DNA of 64,000 bases from Streptomyces cylindrosporus (GCF_022698165.1 NZ_JALDAY010000023.1:57936-121935), one strand, 5' to 3'; shown: positions 52,058 to 61,576, counted from the first letter of the stretch. Numbers and translations are program-made. The notes: a model not told the origin generated them from the sequence alone.

Positions 52058-54235
52058 TTACCAGCCCGCCGGCTTACCGGCGTCCACCGCGAAGACCGTG
52101 CCGTCGGGGGCGGTGGCGTAGACGTGGGTGTTGGCGAGGACCGGTTGGGGGAGGGCGGCGGTCACCGTCTGGCCCGAGTCCGCGCCGAGGCGGGCCGGGG
52201 TCTGTCCGGCGAGGGTGCCCTTGCGGGCGTCCACGGCGAGCAGACGGCCGTCGGCGGCGCTGAAGTAGACGTAACTGTCGTCGACGACCGGCGCCGAGCC
52301 CCGGCTCACCGAGGTCTCGATGTTCCACAGCTGCTTGCCCGAGGTCGTGTCCACGGCCTCCAGGGAGCCCCCGGCGGCCAGCAGGTAGACGACGCCGCCG
52401 CGCACGGTGGCGTGGGCGCTCGGGCGGCGGACCGGCAGAGTCACCCGGTGCGTCGACCCGGAGCGGGGGTCGTAGCGGACCACCGCCTGCGTGTCCCCGT
52501 AGACCAGGTCGTCCGCGAGGAAGAAGACCGAGCCGCCGGCGCTGCCGACCGACTGCAGGGACCCGTCCAGCCGGACGTCCCAACGCACGTCACCCGTGAC
52601 GGGATCCACCGCGACGACCCGCGTACTCGCCCCGTCGGCGGAGACGTTCGTGATGTACGCCAACGGGTCACCCGGGAACGAGGAGAAGACCGGCGGCCCG
52701 TCGCCCGGCATCGACCGGGACCACTTCGTGTCGCCGGTCGCGCTGTCGACGCCGGTGACCTTGCCGTCCGCGTGGGTCAGCAGAAGCATGCCGCCGACCT
52801 GCTGCAGCGACTCGTAGGCAGGCACGTCCCGCGTCCAACGGACCTTGCCCGAGGCCGGGTCGAGCGCCTCCAGACGCCGGCCGTGGTCGGGGAGGGGCTG
52901 CACCAGACCACCCGACACGACCGGGGCGGCGCTGTACTGCGTCGTACCGGCCGAGTGCCGCCACAGCAGCTCGCCGTCGGACGGGTCGAGGGCGAACACC
53001 GTGCCGGGCCGGGAGCAGAGCAGCTTCCCCGCGGCGTACGAGCACCTGGCCTGCCCCTTGCTGTCGGACACGGGCTTTGCCGCCCACGCGCGGAACGCGG
53101 CGGGGGAGGTGTGCGGCGCCGTGCCCCGCGCGGCGGAAGGATCCCCTCCGCCGAGCAGCTGCACCGAGGCGAGCACACCGCCGACGACGAGGACGAGGGC
53201 CGCACCGGCGACGAGCAGCGCCTTGGCGGACAGGCGGCGCGGCTTGGGCCGTCGCGCCGTTTCTCCGCCTTCCTCTCCGCCTTCCTCTCCGCCTTCCCGG
53301 GCTTCGTCTCCCCGGGCTTCGTCGACTTCCTCGACACGGGATTCCGGGAACAGCGGCGGCGCATCACCCGTCCGCTGCGCCGGTATGAACGCCTGGGTGT
53401 CGTACGAGGCCGCGCGTGACCGCAGTTCCCGCATCAGCTCGTCGGGGGTGGGCCGCTCCTCGGGCTCCTTGGCGAGGCAGCGCAGCACCAGCGGAGCGAG
53501 GTCCTCCGGTACGCCGGTGAGGTCCGGCTCGTCATGGACGACCTGGTAGGCGACCACGTACGGGCTGTCGGAGTCGAACGGGCCCCGGCCGGTCGCGGCG
53601 TGCACCAGCACGGAGCCGAGGGCGAAGACGTCTGCGGCGGGCCCGACCTCCCGGGGCCGCCGGAACTGCTCGGGCGCCATGAAGGGCGGGGTGCCGATCA
53701 ACTTCCCGGTCTCGGTGCGCAGTTCGCTGTCCTTTGGCCGAGAAATGCCGAAGTCGATGACCTTCGGACCGTCCTCGGCGAGCAGCACGTTGCTCGGCTT
53801 CAGATCGCGGTGCACGACGCCGACGCGGTGGATGTCGCGCATGGCCTCGGCCAGTCCCGCCATCAGGCGGCGCAACTGGTCCGGGGGCATCGGCCCGTTC
53901 CGCTTCACATGATCGGAGAGGGTCGGACCGGGGATGAACAGTGTGGCCATCCAGGGCCGTTCGGCCTCCGGGTCGGCGTCGACGACGGACGCGGTGAAGG
54001 CGCCGCTGACCCGCCGAGCGGCCGCGACCTCCTGCCGGAAACGCCCTCTGAACTCGGGGTCCTTGGCGAATTCGGCGTGTACGACCTTCACTGCGAGCTT
54101 CATGCCGGAGGTGCTCCGGGCCAGGTGCACGACGCCCATGCCGCCGGAGCCCAGGCATGACTCGAGACGGTAGTGACCGGCGTATTCGGGAAGTTCCGCT
54201 TCCGCGCCGGCCCCGCTGTTGTGCTGTGGCGCCAT
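52058..54235 (-). CDS. Transmembrane Ser/Thr protein kinase with PQQ-like beta-propeller sensor
   Basis: 725 residues. The PknB-type kinase domain has a glycine loop LGSGGMGVVHLA (28-39), Lys50, catalytic HRDLKPSN (142-149) and DFG (161-163). An acidic linker is followed by one transmembrane helix (about 340-362). The extracellular part (about 380-725) is built of repeated PQQ-like beta-propeller blades (TVFALDPSDGELLWR, LEALDPASGKVRW, VVAVDPVTGDVRW, LEAVDTTSGKQLW). The propeller should bind a ligand outside and signal inward. The ATG at 54235 places the kinase loop as expected. Confidence 0.94.
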   Translation of the reverse strand: MAPQHNSGAGAEAELPEYAGHYRLESCLGSGGMGVVHLARSTSGMKLAVKVVHAEFAKDPEFRGRFRQEVAAARRVSGAFTASVVDADPEAERPWMATLFIPGPTLSDHVKRNGPMPPDQLRRLMAGLAEAMRDIHRVGVVHRDLKPSNVLLAEDGPKVIDFGISRPKDSELRTETGKLIGTPPFMAPEQFRRPREVGPAADVFALGSVLVHAATGRGPFDSDSPYVVAYQVVHDEPDLTGVPEDLAPLVLRCLAKEPEERPTPDELMRELRSRAASYDTQAFIPAQRTGDAPPLFPESRVEEVDEARGDEAREGGEEGGEEGGETARRPKPRRLSAKALLVAGAALVLVVGGVLASVQLLGGGDPSAARGTAPHTSPAAFRAWAAKPVSDSKGQARCSYAAGKLLCSRPGTVFALDPSDGELLWRHSAGTTQYSAAPVVSGGLVQPLPDHGRRLEALDPASGKVRWTRDVPAYESLQQVGGMLLLTHADGKVTGVDSATGDTKWSRSMPGDGPPVFSSFPGDPLAYITNVSADGASTRVVAVDPVTGDVRWDVRLDGSLQSVGSAGGSVFFLADDLVYGDTQAVVRYDPRSGSTHRVTLPVRRPSAHATVRGGVVYLLAAGGSLEAVDTTSGKQLWNIETSVSRGSAPVVDDSYVYFSAADGRLLAVDARKGTLAGQTPARLGADSGQTVTAALPQPVLANTHVYATAPDGTVFAVDAGKPAGW

Positions 54236-54417
54236 GGAACCACCCCCGTGCTGTTCGTCCGCGCGCGCGACGCACGGAGCCTAGTCGATTACTCGTACGG
54301 GACCGAGGCGGCTTGCTAGCGTTCGCGTGCGAGTTGCGTACATGTGTTTCATGGCGTGTTTTAGGGGAATCAACGGGACCCCATGGCATTCATGGGGCTC
54401 AACGGGGGAGGTTTTTC

Positions 54418-54744
54418 ATGTCTGTTGACCACGTCGACGAGGCCGGAAGCAGCGAGGGCGAGTCCGTCGCGGCGGCGGCCGTCGCCGCGGAGGCCCTGCA
54501 CTACTACCCGGTCGCCCCGGGCGTCCGCCTCAACGTCCGCCGCGGCCCCGGCACCCAGTACGGCATCGTCCGTGTCCTGCCGGAAGGCGCGAAGGTCCCG
54601 ATCTTCTGCCAGACGCCGGGCACGACGGTCTCGGGCCCGTACGGCACCTCGAACATCTGGGACAACATCGACGACGGCGAGTTCGTCGCGGACGCGTACG
54701 TCCTCACGGGCAGCGACGGCTACGTGGCGTCCCGCTGCAGCTGA
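54418..54744 (+). CDS. SH3-domain protein
   Basis: 108 residues. About 25 charged/Ala-rich residues lead into a bacterial SH3 domain (YPVAPGVRLNVRRGPGTQYG, VLPEGAKVPIFCQ, IWDNIDDGEFVADAYVLTGSDG) ending ASRCS. No signal peptide is visible, so its location is unclear although the family usually binds cell wall. GGGGGAGG lies 6 bp before the ATG. A duplicated copy of its 3' end follows directly. Confidence 0.85.
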   Translation: MSVDHVDEAGSSEGESVAAAAVAAEALHYYPVAPGVRLNVRRGPGTQYGIVRVLPEGAKVPIFCQTPGTTVSGPYGTSNIWDNIDDGEFVADAYVLTGSDGYVASRCS

Positions 54745-54757
54745 GTGCTGGGCTCGG

Positions 54758-54838
54758 CGTCTACTGAACGGCGAGTACGTCTCGGACGCCTACGTCCACA
54801 CCGGCAGTGACGGCTACGGGGCGTCCCGCTGCGGTTGA
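54758..54838 (+). pseudogene. Duplicated 3'-end remnant of the SH3 gene
   Basis: The frame reads LNGEYVSDAYVHTGSDGYGASRCG then stop. This parallels the last residues of the SH3 protein (DDGEFVADAYVLTGSDGYVASRCS). Only the tail of the domain is present and no start codon or ribosome site precedes it. It is therefore a tandem-duplication remnant, not a gene. Confidence 0.75.
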
Positions 54839-54890
54839 CCCGCCCTGACCCGGAAGGAGCCCGCCCCCGCCGCGGAGCCATAATCGTCCC

Positions 54891-55394
54891 GTGAGCGACG
54901 AAAACGGCACCTCGGCGGGCCCGGCGGGCTCCACCGGTCCCCGCCCGGAACCGATCCGGTTCTTCGGTACCACCTGGGTGGACCACGACAACGGCTACCC
55001 CGCCCGCCGCATCGGCGCGGCGGTCGGCTCCCTGGTCGCCGCCGTCGCCTCCTGCCTCGTCCTCCGCTTCGCCTACGAGGGCCTCCAGATCGCCGACACC
55101 GGCGCCTTCGTGAACATCCTCGTCGTCGCCATGTTCGCGATCTGCAGCGCGCTCGCGTTCCGCAACACGTGGGACTCCTTCAGCAAGCGCCCCGACCCCG
55201 ACCGCCAGGCCTCCCTCCGCGGCCTCCTCGCGATCGGCTTCGTCGGCTCCCTCCTCGCCTACTTCTTCCGCACCCTCACGGAGGCGCCCGGCGAGAAGCT
55301 CCACCGCGAGGAGTACGAGGCGGCAGTCAGACAACACGAGAAACGCACCACGCGCCGCACCGGCAACCCGTCGAAGAAGCGCCGCCGCACGTAG
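54891..55394 (+). CDS. Small integral membrane protein, function unknown
   Basis: 167 residues, GTG start with TAATCG about 6 bp before it (probably leaderless). A soluble N terminus (IRFFGTTWVDHDNGYPARR) is followed by three hydrophobic helices (about 42-62, 72-92 and 110-127), then a basic tail ending KKRRRT. The family is not recognised. Confidence 0.78.
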   Translation: MSDENGTSAGPAGSTGPRPEPIRFFGTTWVDHDNGYPARRIGAAVGSLVAAVASCLVLRFAYEGLQIADTGAFVNILVVAMFAICSALAFRNTWDSFSKRPDPDRQASLRGLLAIGFVGSLLAYFFRTLTEAPGEKLHREEYEAAVRQHEKRTTRRTGNPSKKRRRT

Positions 55395-55836
55395 CGCCGC
55401 CTGCGGGCCCTTGTGGCCTGAGCGGGTCATTGCCGCGGGAGGCGATGAGAGGGGACGGGAGGGGAGGGCACGGGAGGCAACGGGAGTTGCCGCCTGCCAC
55501 CGGGAGCCGGGGTTGGAGTCAGGGCCAGGGCCGAAACCGAGGCCGGAGCTTGCCGCGGGGAGCCGGAAGGTGGGAGCCGGGAGCCGGAAGCGGGGGCCGG
55601 AGGGCGGGAGCCGGAAGTCGGGAGCCGGAAGTCGGGAGCCGGAAGCGGGAAGCCGGAGGCCGGGGGCCGGAGGGCGGGAGTCGGGAGCCGGGGGCCGGAG
55701 GGCGGGAGCCGGGAGCCGCTATCGAAGCCCGTCGCCGGGGCCCGGAGTCTGACAGGCCCCGCCGGTATCGCCCCCTCCCACCCCCTCTCACCAAAAACTC
55801 ACTGCCCCCTGCACCCAACTACGCCACCATGGCCAT
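55395..55836. repeat. Repeat-rich gap without a gene
   Basis: From about 55549 to 55722 the sequence is a degenerate array of short G-rich units (GGGAGCCGGAAG, GGGGGCCGGAGGGC and variants, about 11-15 bp each). No ribosome sites or family-like frames are present. The last 100 bp should carry the promoter of the methyltransferase gene. Confidence 0.7.
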
Positions 55837-56610
55837 ATGACGGCCCCCTCCGACACCACCCGCGCCCACTCCTTCAACGCCGCCGCGGCCCAGTACGCCG
55901 CCAACCGCCCCTCCTACCCGCCCGCCCTCTTCGACGCGATCGACGAGCTCGCCGGCCGCCCCCTCGCCGGAGCCCGGGTCGCGGACGTCGGGGCCGGTAC
56001 CGGGATCGCCACCGCGTTGCTGCACGGGCGCGGTGCCGAGGTGATCGCCGTGGAGCCCGGTGACGGCATGGCGGCCCAGTTCCGCCGCACCCTCCCCGAC
56101 GTCCCGATCGTCCGCGGCGACGGCAACGCCCTCCCCCTCGCCGACGCCTCCGTCGACTTCGTCACCTACGCCCAGGCGTGGCACTGGACCGAGCCGGCCC
56201 GCGCCGTTCCCGAGGCACGGCGAGTGCTGCGTCCGGGCGGTGCGCTCGCCCTGTGGTGGAACATGGATCCGGCCGACGTCCCGTGGATCACCGAGCAGGC
56301 CGACCGCATCCGCGCCCACTTCAACGGCGTGCACAACAACAAGCGGGGCGCGCCGGAGATGCGGACCGCACTCGCCTTCAAGGGCGTCCCGGACATGCCG
56401 GACCACGCCGGCCACATCGTCCGCTGGAGCCGGCACGTCCCGATCGACACCCACCTCGCCAACCTCGGAAGCCACTCGATCTTCCTGGTCCAGGGCGAGG
56501 AGAAGACGGGCGCCTTCCTCGCCGAGGAGCGCGAACGCCTGCTGCAGACCTTCCCCGACGGCACGGTCGAGGAGGTCTACGACGTCCTGCTGATCGTCGC
56601 CACCCCATGA
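55837..56610 (+). CDS. Class I SAM-dependent methyltransferase
   Basis: 257 residues. Motif I is VADVGAGTGIATALL, motif II VIAVEPGDGMAAQFRR, and the later YAQAWHWTEPARAVPEARRVLRPGGALALWW is the UbiE/methyltransferase_11 signature (in parts). The substrate is unknown. The gene stands alone, with the SulP transporter gene convergent 32 bp after its stop. Confidence 0.87.
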   Translation: MTAPSDTTRAHSFNAAAAQYAANRPSYPPALFDAIDELAGRPLAGARVADVGAGTGIATALLHGRGAEVIAVEPGDGMAAQFRRTLPDVPIVRGDGNALPLADASVDFVTYAQAWHWTEPARAVPEARRVLRPGGALALWWNMDPADVPWITEQADRIRAHFNGVHNNKRGAPEMRTALAFKGVPDMPDHAGHIVRWSRHVPIDTHLANLGSHSIFLVQGEEKTGAFLAEERERLLQTFPDGTVEEVYDVLLIVATP

Positions 56611-56642
56611 CGCCGAGGCCGACGGCCACCCACCACACAGGG

Positions 56643-58109
56643 CTACGGCATCCTGCTGATCGTCGCCATCCCATTCCCCCCACTCATCCCATTCCCCTCA
56701 CTCCCGCCATGCCCGGCCGCCCACCCCTCCAAGGCCGCCGCGCACGCATGGTCAACATGCCGCAGCCCGTCCAGTTCCAGCCGTACCGCCCGGTCCCGCG
56801 GCAGTGCCTCCAACGCGTCCAGCAGCTTCGGCAGCCGCAGGAACGTCGCATGGCCGAGGACGCGGACCACGAGCCCGGCCTCTCCACGGTCCTCCGTCTC
56901 GACGTGCACATGGCTGGCCTCCCACGCCGTCTTGGCCACCGCCAGCGCCAGCCCCACCAGCACCCCCTCCAGCAGATTGCCGACGACGATCGCGCCCGCG
57001 GTCACCACCAGCACGACCACCTCCCCACGGTGCCCGCGCCACAGCCCGCGCACCTCCCGCACCGGCACGAGCTTGCAGCCAGCGTGCACCAGCAGCCCGG
57101 CCAGCGCCGCCACCGGGATCAGCCCGAGCACCCCGGGCACGACAGCCGTGAACAGCAGCAGCCACACCCCGTGCAGCACCCGGGAGGCCTTCGTACGCGC
57201 CCCTGCCTGCACGTTCGCCGCACTGCGCACGATCACCGCAGTCATCGGCAGCGCCCCCAGCACCCCGCACACCGCGTTCCCCGCGCCCTGCGCCATCAGC
57301 TCCCGGTCGTAGTCGGTCCGCCGCCCTTGGTGCAGCCGGTCCACCGCCGTCGCGCTGAACAACGACTCCGCCGACGCGATCAACGCGAACGCCACGACGG
57401 TCCCGATCACCCCCACTTCCGTCAGCCGCCCGAAGTCCGCCGCCTCGGGGAGTCGTACCGCATCGGCCAGACCGTGCACCTCGACCCGTCGCACCCCCAG
57501 GTCGAACAGCCCGGTCACCGCCGACACCACCGCCACCGCGACCAGCGGCGCAGGCACCACCCGCGCCCCCCTGCGCCAACGCGGCCACAGCAGCAGTACG
57601 GCAATAGTGGCAGCCCCCACTGACAACGCCACCGGATCGGCCCTCCCCGGCAGCGACACCAGCCCGGCGAGCTTCCCGAGCCCGCTCGCCGGCGCGCTCG
57701 CGTCGCCCAGCGCGTACACCTGCCCGGCGATCAGCACCAGCCCGATCCCGGCGAGCATCCCCTGCACCACGGCCGCCGACACGGCCCTGAACCACCGCCC
57801 GAGCCGCAGCGCCCCGAGCCCGAGCTGCACCAGCCCGGCCCCGAACACCAGCACCCCGAGCGCCTCGACGCCGTAGGAGTCCACGGCCTCGTGGACGAGC
57901 ACGGTCAATCCGGCGGCCGGCCCGCTGACCTGGAGGCTGCTGCCGGGCAGCGCTCCGGCGACCAGCCCGCCCACGATCCCGGTGACCAGCCCCAACTCGG
58001 CCGGCACCCCGGAGGCGACGGCGACGCCCACACACAGCGGCAGCGCGACGAGAAACACGACGAGAGAAGCGAGCAGATCGGCCTTGCGTACGTCACTGCG
58101 CATGCGCAT
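56643..58109 (-). CDS. SulP-family anion transporter with C-terminal STAS domain
   Basis: 488 residues. Ten or more hydrophobic helices start with ADLLASLVVFLVALPLCVGVAVASG; the SulP hallmarks GLVTGIVGGLVAGALPGSSLQVSGPAAGL and the conserved ALIASAESLFSATAVDRLHQGRRT are present (given in part). The C terminus is a short STAS domain (LDGLRHVDHACAAALEGW). Carries sulfate or bicarbonate; which one is not decidable. AGGAGG lies 10 bp before ATG 58109. Divergent from the ABC exporter. Confidence 0.88.
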   Translation of the reverse strand: MRMRSDVRKADLLASLVVFLVALPLCVGVAVASGVPAELGLVTGIVGGLVAGALPGSSLQVSGPAAGLTVLVHEAVDSYGVEALGVLVFGAGLVQLGLGALRLGRWFRAVSAAVVQGMLAGIGLVLIAGQVYALGDASAPASGLGKLAGLVSLPGRADPVALSVGAATIAVLLLWPRWRRGARVVPAPLVAVAVVSAVTGLFDLGVRRVEVHGLADAVRLPEAADFGRLTEVGVIGTVVAFALIASAESLFSATAVDRLHQGRRTDYDRELMAQGAGNAVCGVLGALPMTAVIVRSAANVQAGARTKASRVLHGVWLLLFTAVVPGVLGLIPVAALAGLLVHAGCKLVPVREVRGLWRGHRGEVVVLVVTAGAIVVGNLLEGVLVGLALAVAKTAWEASHVHVETEDRGEAGLVVRVLGHATFLRLPKLLDALEALPRDRAVRLELDGLRHVDHACAAALEGWAAGHGGSEGNGMSGGNGMATISRMP

Positions 58110-58384
58110 GACGGGTGCACCTCCTGAGAGCAGCTGAGCAGCGGGAGATGCGTGGGCGCCGCACCGGGGGAGGGCACGGCGGACGAACGTGCGCGGCATA
58201 TGACCTCGCACTGAAATCCATTGTCGGGAAAGGGAGTTGATCGCGCACCGGGTTCGTGTTTCGCCGCGATGACGGCGGAGGCGTACGGGCCGGACCGCCT
58301 TCCTCCGTTCACGCCGACACACGCCTGCGCCGCCGAACGCGCCTCCGCTTGACACGGCCCGCCGAGAAGAGGAATGTTCCGCAC

Positions 58385-59230
58385 ATGATGAATATAAATC
58401 GGGGTGCCGACGAGACGCCCGACCCCGAGCCGGCATCCGGCGCGGCGTCCGGCCCGGAGCAGGCGTCCGGCACTCCCGCCGTCCGCGCCGACGCCCTCAC
58501 CGTCGTCCGCGGCCCCCGCACCGTCCTGCGCGGCCTCGACTTCACCGTCCCGCGCGGTCAGATCACCGGCCTGCTCGGTCCCTCCGGCTGCGGCAAGTCG
58601 ACCCTCATGCGCTCGATCGTCGGCACTCAGGCCAAGGTCACCGGCACCCTCGAAGTCCTCGGCCGCCCCGCCGGCCACCCCACCCTGCGCACCCGCATCG
58701 GCTACGTCACCCAGGCCCCCTCCGTCTACGACGACCTGACCATCCGCCAGAACCTCGACTACTTCACCGCGATCCTCGCCCCCGGCCGCCCCACCGCCGA
58801 GCGCCACCAGGACGTCACCCGCGTCCTCGACGACGTGGACCTCACCTCCCACGCCGACTCCCTCGCCGGCAACCTCTCCGGCGGCCAGCGCAGCCGCGTC
58901 TCCCTCGCCGTCGCCCTCCTCGGCAGCCCCGAACTCCTCGTCCTCGACGAACCCACCGTCGGCCTCGATCCGGTCTTGCGCCGCGACCTCTGGAACCTCT
59001 TCCACGACATCGCCGCCACCCGCGGCGCCACCCTCCTCATCTCCTCCCACGTCATGGACGAGGCCGAGCGCTGCCACCGCCTCCTGCTCATGCGCGAGGG
59101 CGAGATCCTCGCCGACGACACCCCGGACGCCCTGCGCACGAACACCGGCTCCGACACGGTCGAGGCCGCCTTCCTGCACCTGGTCGACCAGGCCACCGCG
59201 GCCGCCCGCGAGAAAGAGACGACCCGATGA
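58385..59230 (+). CDS. ABC exporter ATP-binding subunit (DrrA-like)
   Basis: 281 residues. A disordered Asp/Glu/Ala-rich start (1-35), then the ABC ATPase: Walker A GPSGCGKST (65-73), Q-loop in VTQAPSVYDDLT, signature LSGGQRSR, Walker B LLVLDEPTVG, and switch His in ISSHVMDEAERC. A short C-terminal regulatory part follows. Two consecutive ATGs (58385 and 58388). The stop overlaps the permease start (ATGA). Confidence 0.92.
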   Translation: MMNINRGADETPDPEPASGAASGPEQASGTPAVRADALTVVRGPRTVLRGLDFTVPRGQITGLLGPSGCGKSTLMRSIVGTQAKVTGTLEVLGRPAGHPTLRTRIGYVTQAPSVYDDLTIRQNLDYFTAILAPGRPTAERHQDVTRVLDDVDLTSHADSLAGNLSGGQRSRVSLAVALLGSPELLVLDEPTVGLDPVLRRDLWNLFHDIAATRGATLLISSHVMDEAERCHRLLLMREGEILADDTPDALRTNTGSDTVEAAFLHLVDQATAAAREKETTR

Positions 59231-60018
59231 GTACGACGACCCTGTCCGGTACGACGATCACGCCCGCGCCCACCAGCGCGCTGAACCTCTCCCGCACCAC
59301 CGCGACCGCCGCCCGCGTCCTGCGCCAGCTCCGCCACGACCCGCGCACCATCGCGCTGCTGATCCTGGTCCCCTGCCTGCTGCTGGTCCTGCTGCGCTAC
59401 GTCTTCGACGGCAGCCCGCAGACCTTCGACAACATCGGCGCCTCGCTCCTCGGGATCTTCCCCCTGATCACGATGTTCCTGGTCACCTCCATCGCCACCC
59501 TGCGCGAACGCACCTCCGGCACCCTCGAACGCCTCCTCGCGATGCCGCTCGGCAAGGGCGACCTGATCGCCGGCTACGCCCTCGCCTTCGGCGCCCTCGC
59601 GATCATCCAGTCCGCCCTCGCCACCGGCCTCGCGCTCTGGGCCCTCGGCCTCGACGTCACCGGCAGCCCCTGGCTCCTCCTCCTGGTCGCCCTCCTCGAC
59701 GCCCTGCTCGGCACCGCCCTCGGCCTGTTCGTCTCCGCGTTCGCGGCCTCCGAGTTCCAGGCCGTCCAGTTCATGCCGGCCGTGATCTTCCCCCAGATCC
59801 TCCTGTGCGGCCTGTTCACCCCCCGCGACAACATGCACCCCGCCCTGGAGGCCATCTCCAACGTCCTGCCCATGTCCTACGCCGTCGACGGCATGAACGA
59901 GGTCCTCAAGCACACCGACATGACGGCCACCTTCGTCCGGGACGTCCTCATCGTCGCGGGCAGCGCCCTGCTGGTGCTGTGCCTGGGCGCGGCCACCCTC
60001 AGGAGGCGCACCGCGTGA
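59227..60018 (+). CDS. ABC-2 type exporter permease
   Basis: 263 residues. Six hydrophobic helices with the ABC-2 membrane pattern: RTIALLILVPCLLLVLLRYVF, LRERTSGTLERLLAMPLGKGDLI (the conserved ABC-2 loop), and FMPAVIFPQILLCGLFTPR before the last pair. It pairs with the ATPase upstream as a DrrAB-like efflux or lipid/antibiotic exporter of unknown substrate. Confidence 0.92.
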   Translation: MSTTTLSGTTITPAPTSALNLSRTTATAARVLRQLRHDPRTIALLILVPCLLLVLLRYVFDGSPQTFDNIGASLLGIFPLITMFLVTSIATLRERTSGTLERLLAMPLGKGDLIAGYALAFGALAIIQSALATGLALWALGLDVTGSPWLLLLVALLDALLGTALGLFVSAFAASEFQAVQFMPAVIFPQILLCGLFTPRDNMHPALEAISNVLPMSYAVDGMNEVLKHTDMTATFVRDVLIVAGSALLVLCLGAATLRRRTA

Positions 60019-60079
60019 CCGCGTTCCGCCAGCCGGACGGCCACCCCCGGCCCCGCACTGCCAGTGCGAGGATGGGCCC

Positions 60080-60892
60080 ATGACCCAGAAAGTCGCAGTC
60101 CTCGGCACCGGCAAGATCGGCGAAGCCCTGCTCAGCGGGATGATCCGGGGCGGCTGGGCCCCGGCCGACCTCCTGGTCACCGCCCGCCGCCCGGAGCGAG
60201 CCGAAGAACTCCGCACCCGCTACGGAGTCACCCCGGTCACCAACCCGGAAGCCGCCAAGACCGCCGACACCCTGATCCTCACGGTCAAGCCGCAGGACAT
60301 GGGCACCCTCCTGACCGAACTCGCCCCGCACGTCCCCGCCGACCGCCTGGTCATCAGCGGCGCCGCCGGCATCCCCACCTCCTTCTTCGAGGAGCGCCTC
60401 GCCGAAGGCACCCCCGTCGTCCGCGTCATGACGAACACCCCCGCCCTCGTCGACGAGGCCATGTCCGTCATCTCCGCCGGCACCCACGCCACCGCCGACC
60501 ATCTCGCGCACGCCGAGGAGATCTTCGGCGCCGTCGGCAAGACGCTCCGCGTCCCCGAGTCCCAGCAGGACGCCTGCACGGCACTGTCCGGCTCGGGTCC
60601 GGCGTACTTCTTCTATCTCGTCGAAGCCATGACCGACGCCGGCATCCTCCTCGGCCTGCCCCGCGACAAGGCCCACGACCTGATCGTCCAGTCCGCGATC
60701 GGCGCCGCGACCATGCTCCGCGACAGCGGCGAACACCCGGTCAAGCTCCGCGAGAACGTCACCTCCCCCGCCGGCACGACCATCAACGCCATCCGCGAAC
60801 TCGAGAACCACGGCGTACGAGCCGCCCTCATCGCCGCCCTCGAAGCCGCCCGCGACCGCAGCCGCGCCCTGGCCTCCGGCAACAAGGACTGA
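60080..60892 (+). CDS. proC: Pyrroline-5-carboxylate reductase
   Basis: 270 residues. The last step of proline synthesis, reducing pyrroline-5-carboxylate with NAD(P)H. The N-terminal Rossmann motif is VAVLGTGKIGEALLSGMI. The C-terminal dimer domain has the family signature ALSGSGPAYFFYLVEAMTDAG and ENVTSPAGTTINAIREL (both given in part). Starts 61 bp after the ABC permease. Confidence 0.96.
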   Translation: MTQKVAVLGTGKIGEALLSGMIRGGWAPADLLVTARRPERAEELRTRYGVTPVTNPEAAKTADTLILTVKPQDMGTLLTELAPHVPADRLVISGAAGIPTSFFEERLAEGTPVVRVMTNTPALVDEAMSVISAGTHATADHLAHAEEIFGAVGKTLRVPESQQDACTALSGSGPAYFFYLVEAMTDAGILLGLPRDKAHDLIVQSAIGAATMLRDSGEHPVKLRENVTSPAGTTINAIRELENHGVRAALIAALEAARDRSRALASGNKD

Positions 60893-60916
60893 CCGGCGCC
60901 GCCCGCCCGAGGGCGG

Positions 60917-61501
60917 TCACCGCGCCGCGTCCACCACCTCCTTCGTGGTCACCACCCGCGCGAACCCGCCCCCGTGCAGCGACACCGCCGAGGCCTGCGC
61001 GACCTCGTCCGCACTCCGCCGCCAGCCGAACGGACCCTCCAGGTCGAAGGTGTACGTCGCGTCGTACGCCACCACCACGTCGTACCCGAGATTCCCGCCC
61101 ATCCGGGCCGTCGTCTCCACGCACATGTTGGTCTGGATCCCCGCCAGCACGAACTGCGAGATCCCGGCCTCGCTCAGCCAGCCCCCCAGATCCGGCGATC
61201 CGAGGAAGGCCGAGTTCACGGTCTTCGTGAGGAACAGCTCCGGCCCGGCACCCTTCCCCCTCCTCTCCTGCACGTAGTCCTTCAGGTCGTTGCCCTCGTA
61301 CCCCGGCCGCAACGGCGACTCCGGCTTCAGCGAGTCATGCCGCACGAAGACGACCGGCCGCCCCGTCGCCTGCCATACGTCGATGAGCTCCGCGATGTTG
61401 TCATCGGCCTCCGGGTTGTTCCGCGGCCCCCAGAAGTCGGCCTCCTCGAAGCCCTTCTGCACGTCCACGACCACCAGCGCTGCGTTCTCTGCGATGTCCA
61501 T
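60917..61501 (-). CDS. Isochorismatase-family cysteine hydrolase
   Basis: 194 residues. The Asp-Lys-Cys set is visible: VVVDVQKGF (Asp), a Lys in RHDSLKPESP, and Cys in LAGIQTNMCVETTAR, with the cis-peptide region before it. The family hydrolyses amide or ester bonds, such as nicotinamide or ureides; the substrate is not predictable. Divergent from a GlxA-type regulator with a palindrome between them, so it may be its target. Confidence 0.9.
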   Translation of the reverse strand: MDIAENAALVVVDVQKGFEEADFWGPRNNPEADDNIAELIDVWQATGRPVVFVRHDSLKPESPLRPGYEGNDLKDYVQERRGKGAGPELFLTKTVNSAFLGSPDLGGWLSEAGISQFVLAGIQTNMCVETTARMGGNLGYDVVVAYDATYTFDLEGPFGWRRSADEVAQASAVSLHGGGFARVVTTKEVVDAAR

Positions 61502-61549
61502 GCCCCCAATCCTGTAGGCGCGTCGCCCGCCGCCCCAGGGGCACAGAAG

Positions 61550-61563
61550 CCATCGATCGATGG
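61550..61563. promoter_or_regulatory. Perfect 14-bp palindrome between divergent genes
   Basis: CCATCGATCGATGG lies between the isochorismatase start (61501) and the GlxA-type start (61577), just upstream of a TTTACT -10-like element. It is a candidate operator for the regulator. Confidence 0.5.
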
Positions 61564-61576
61564 TTTACTGCCAACC

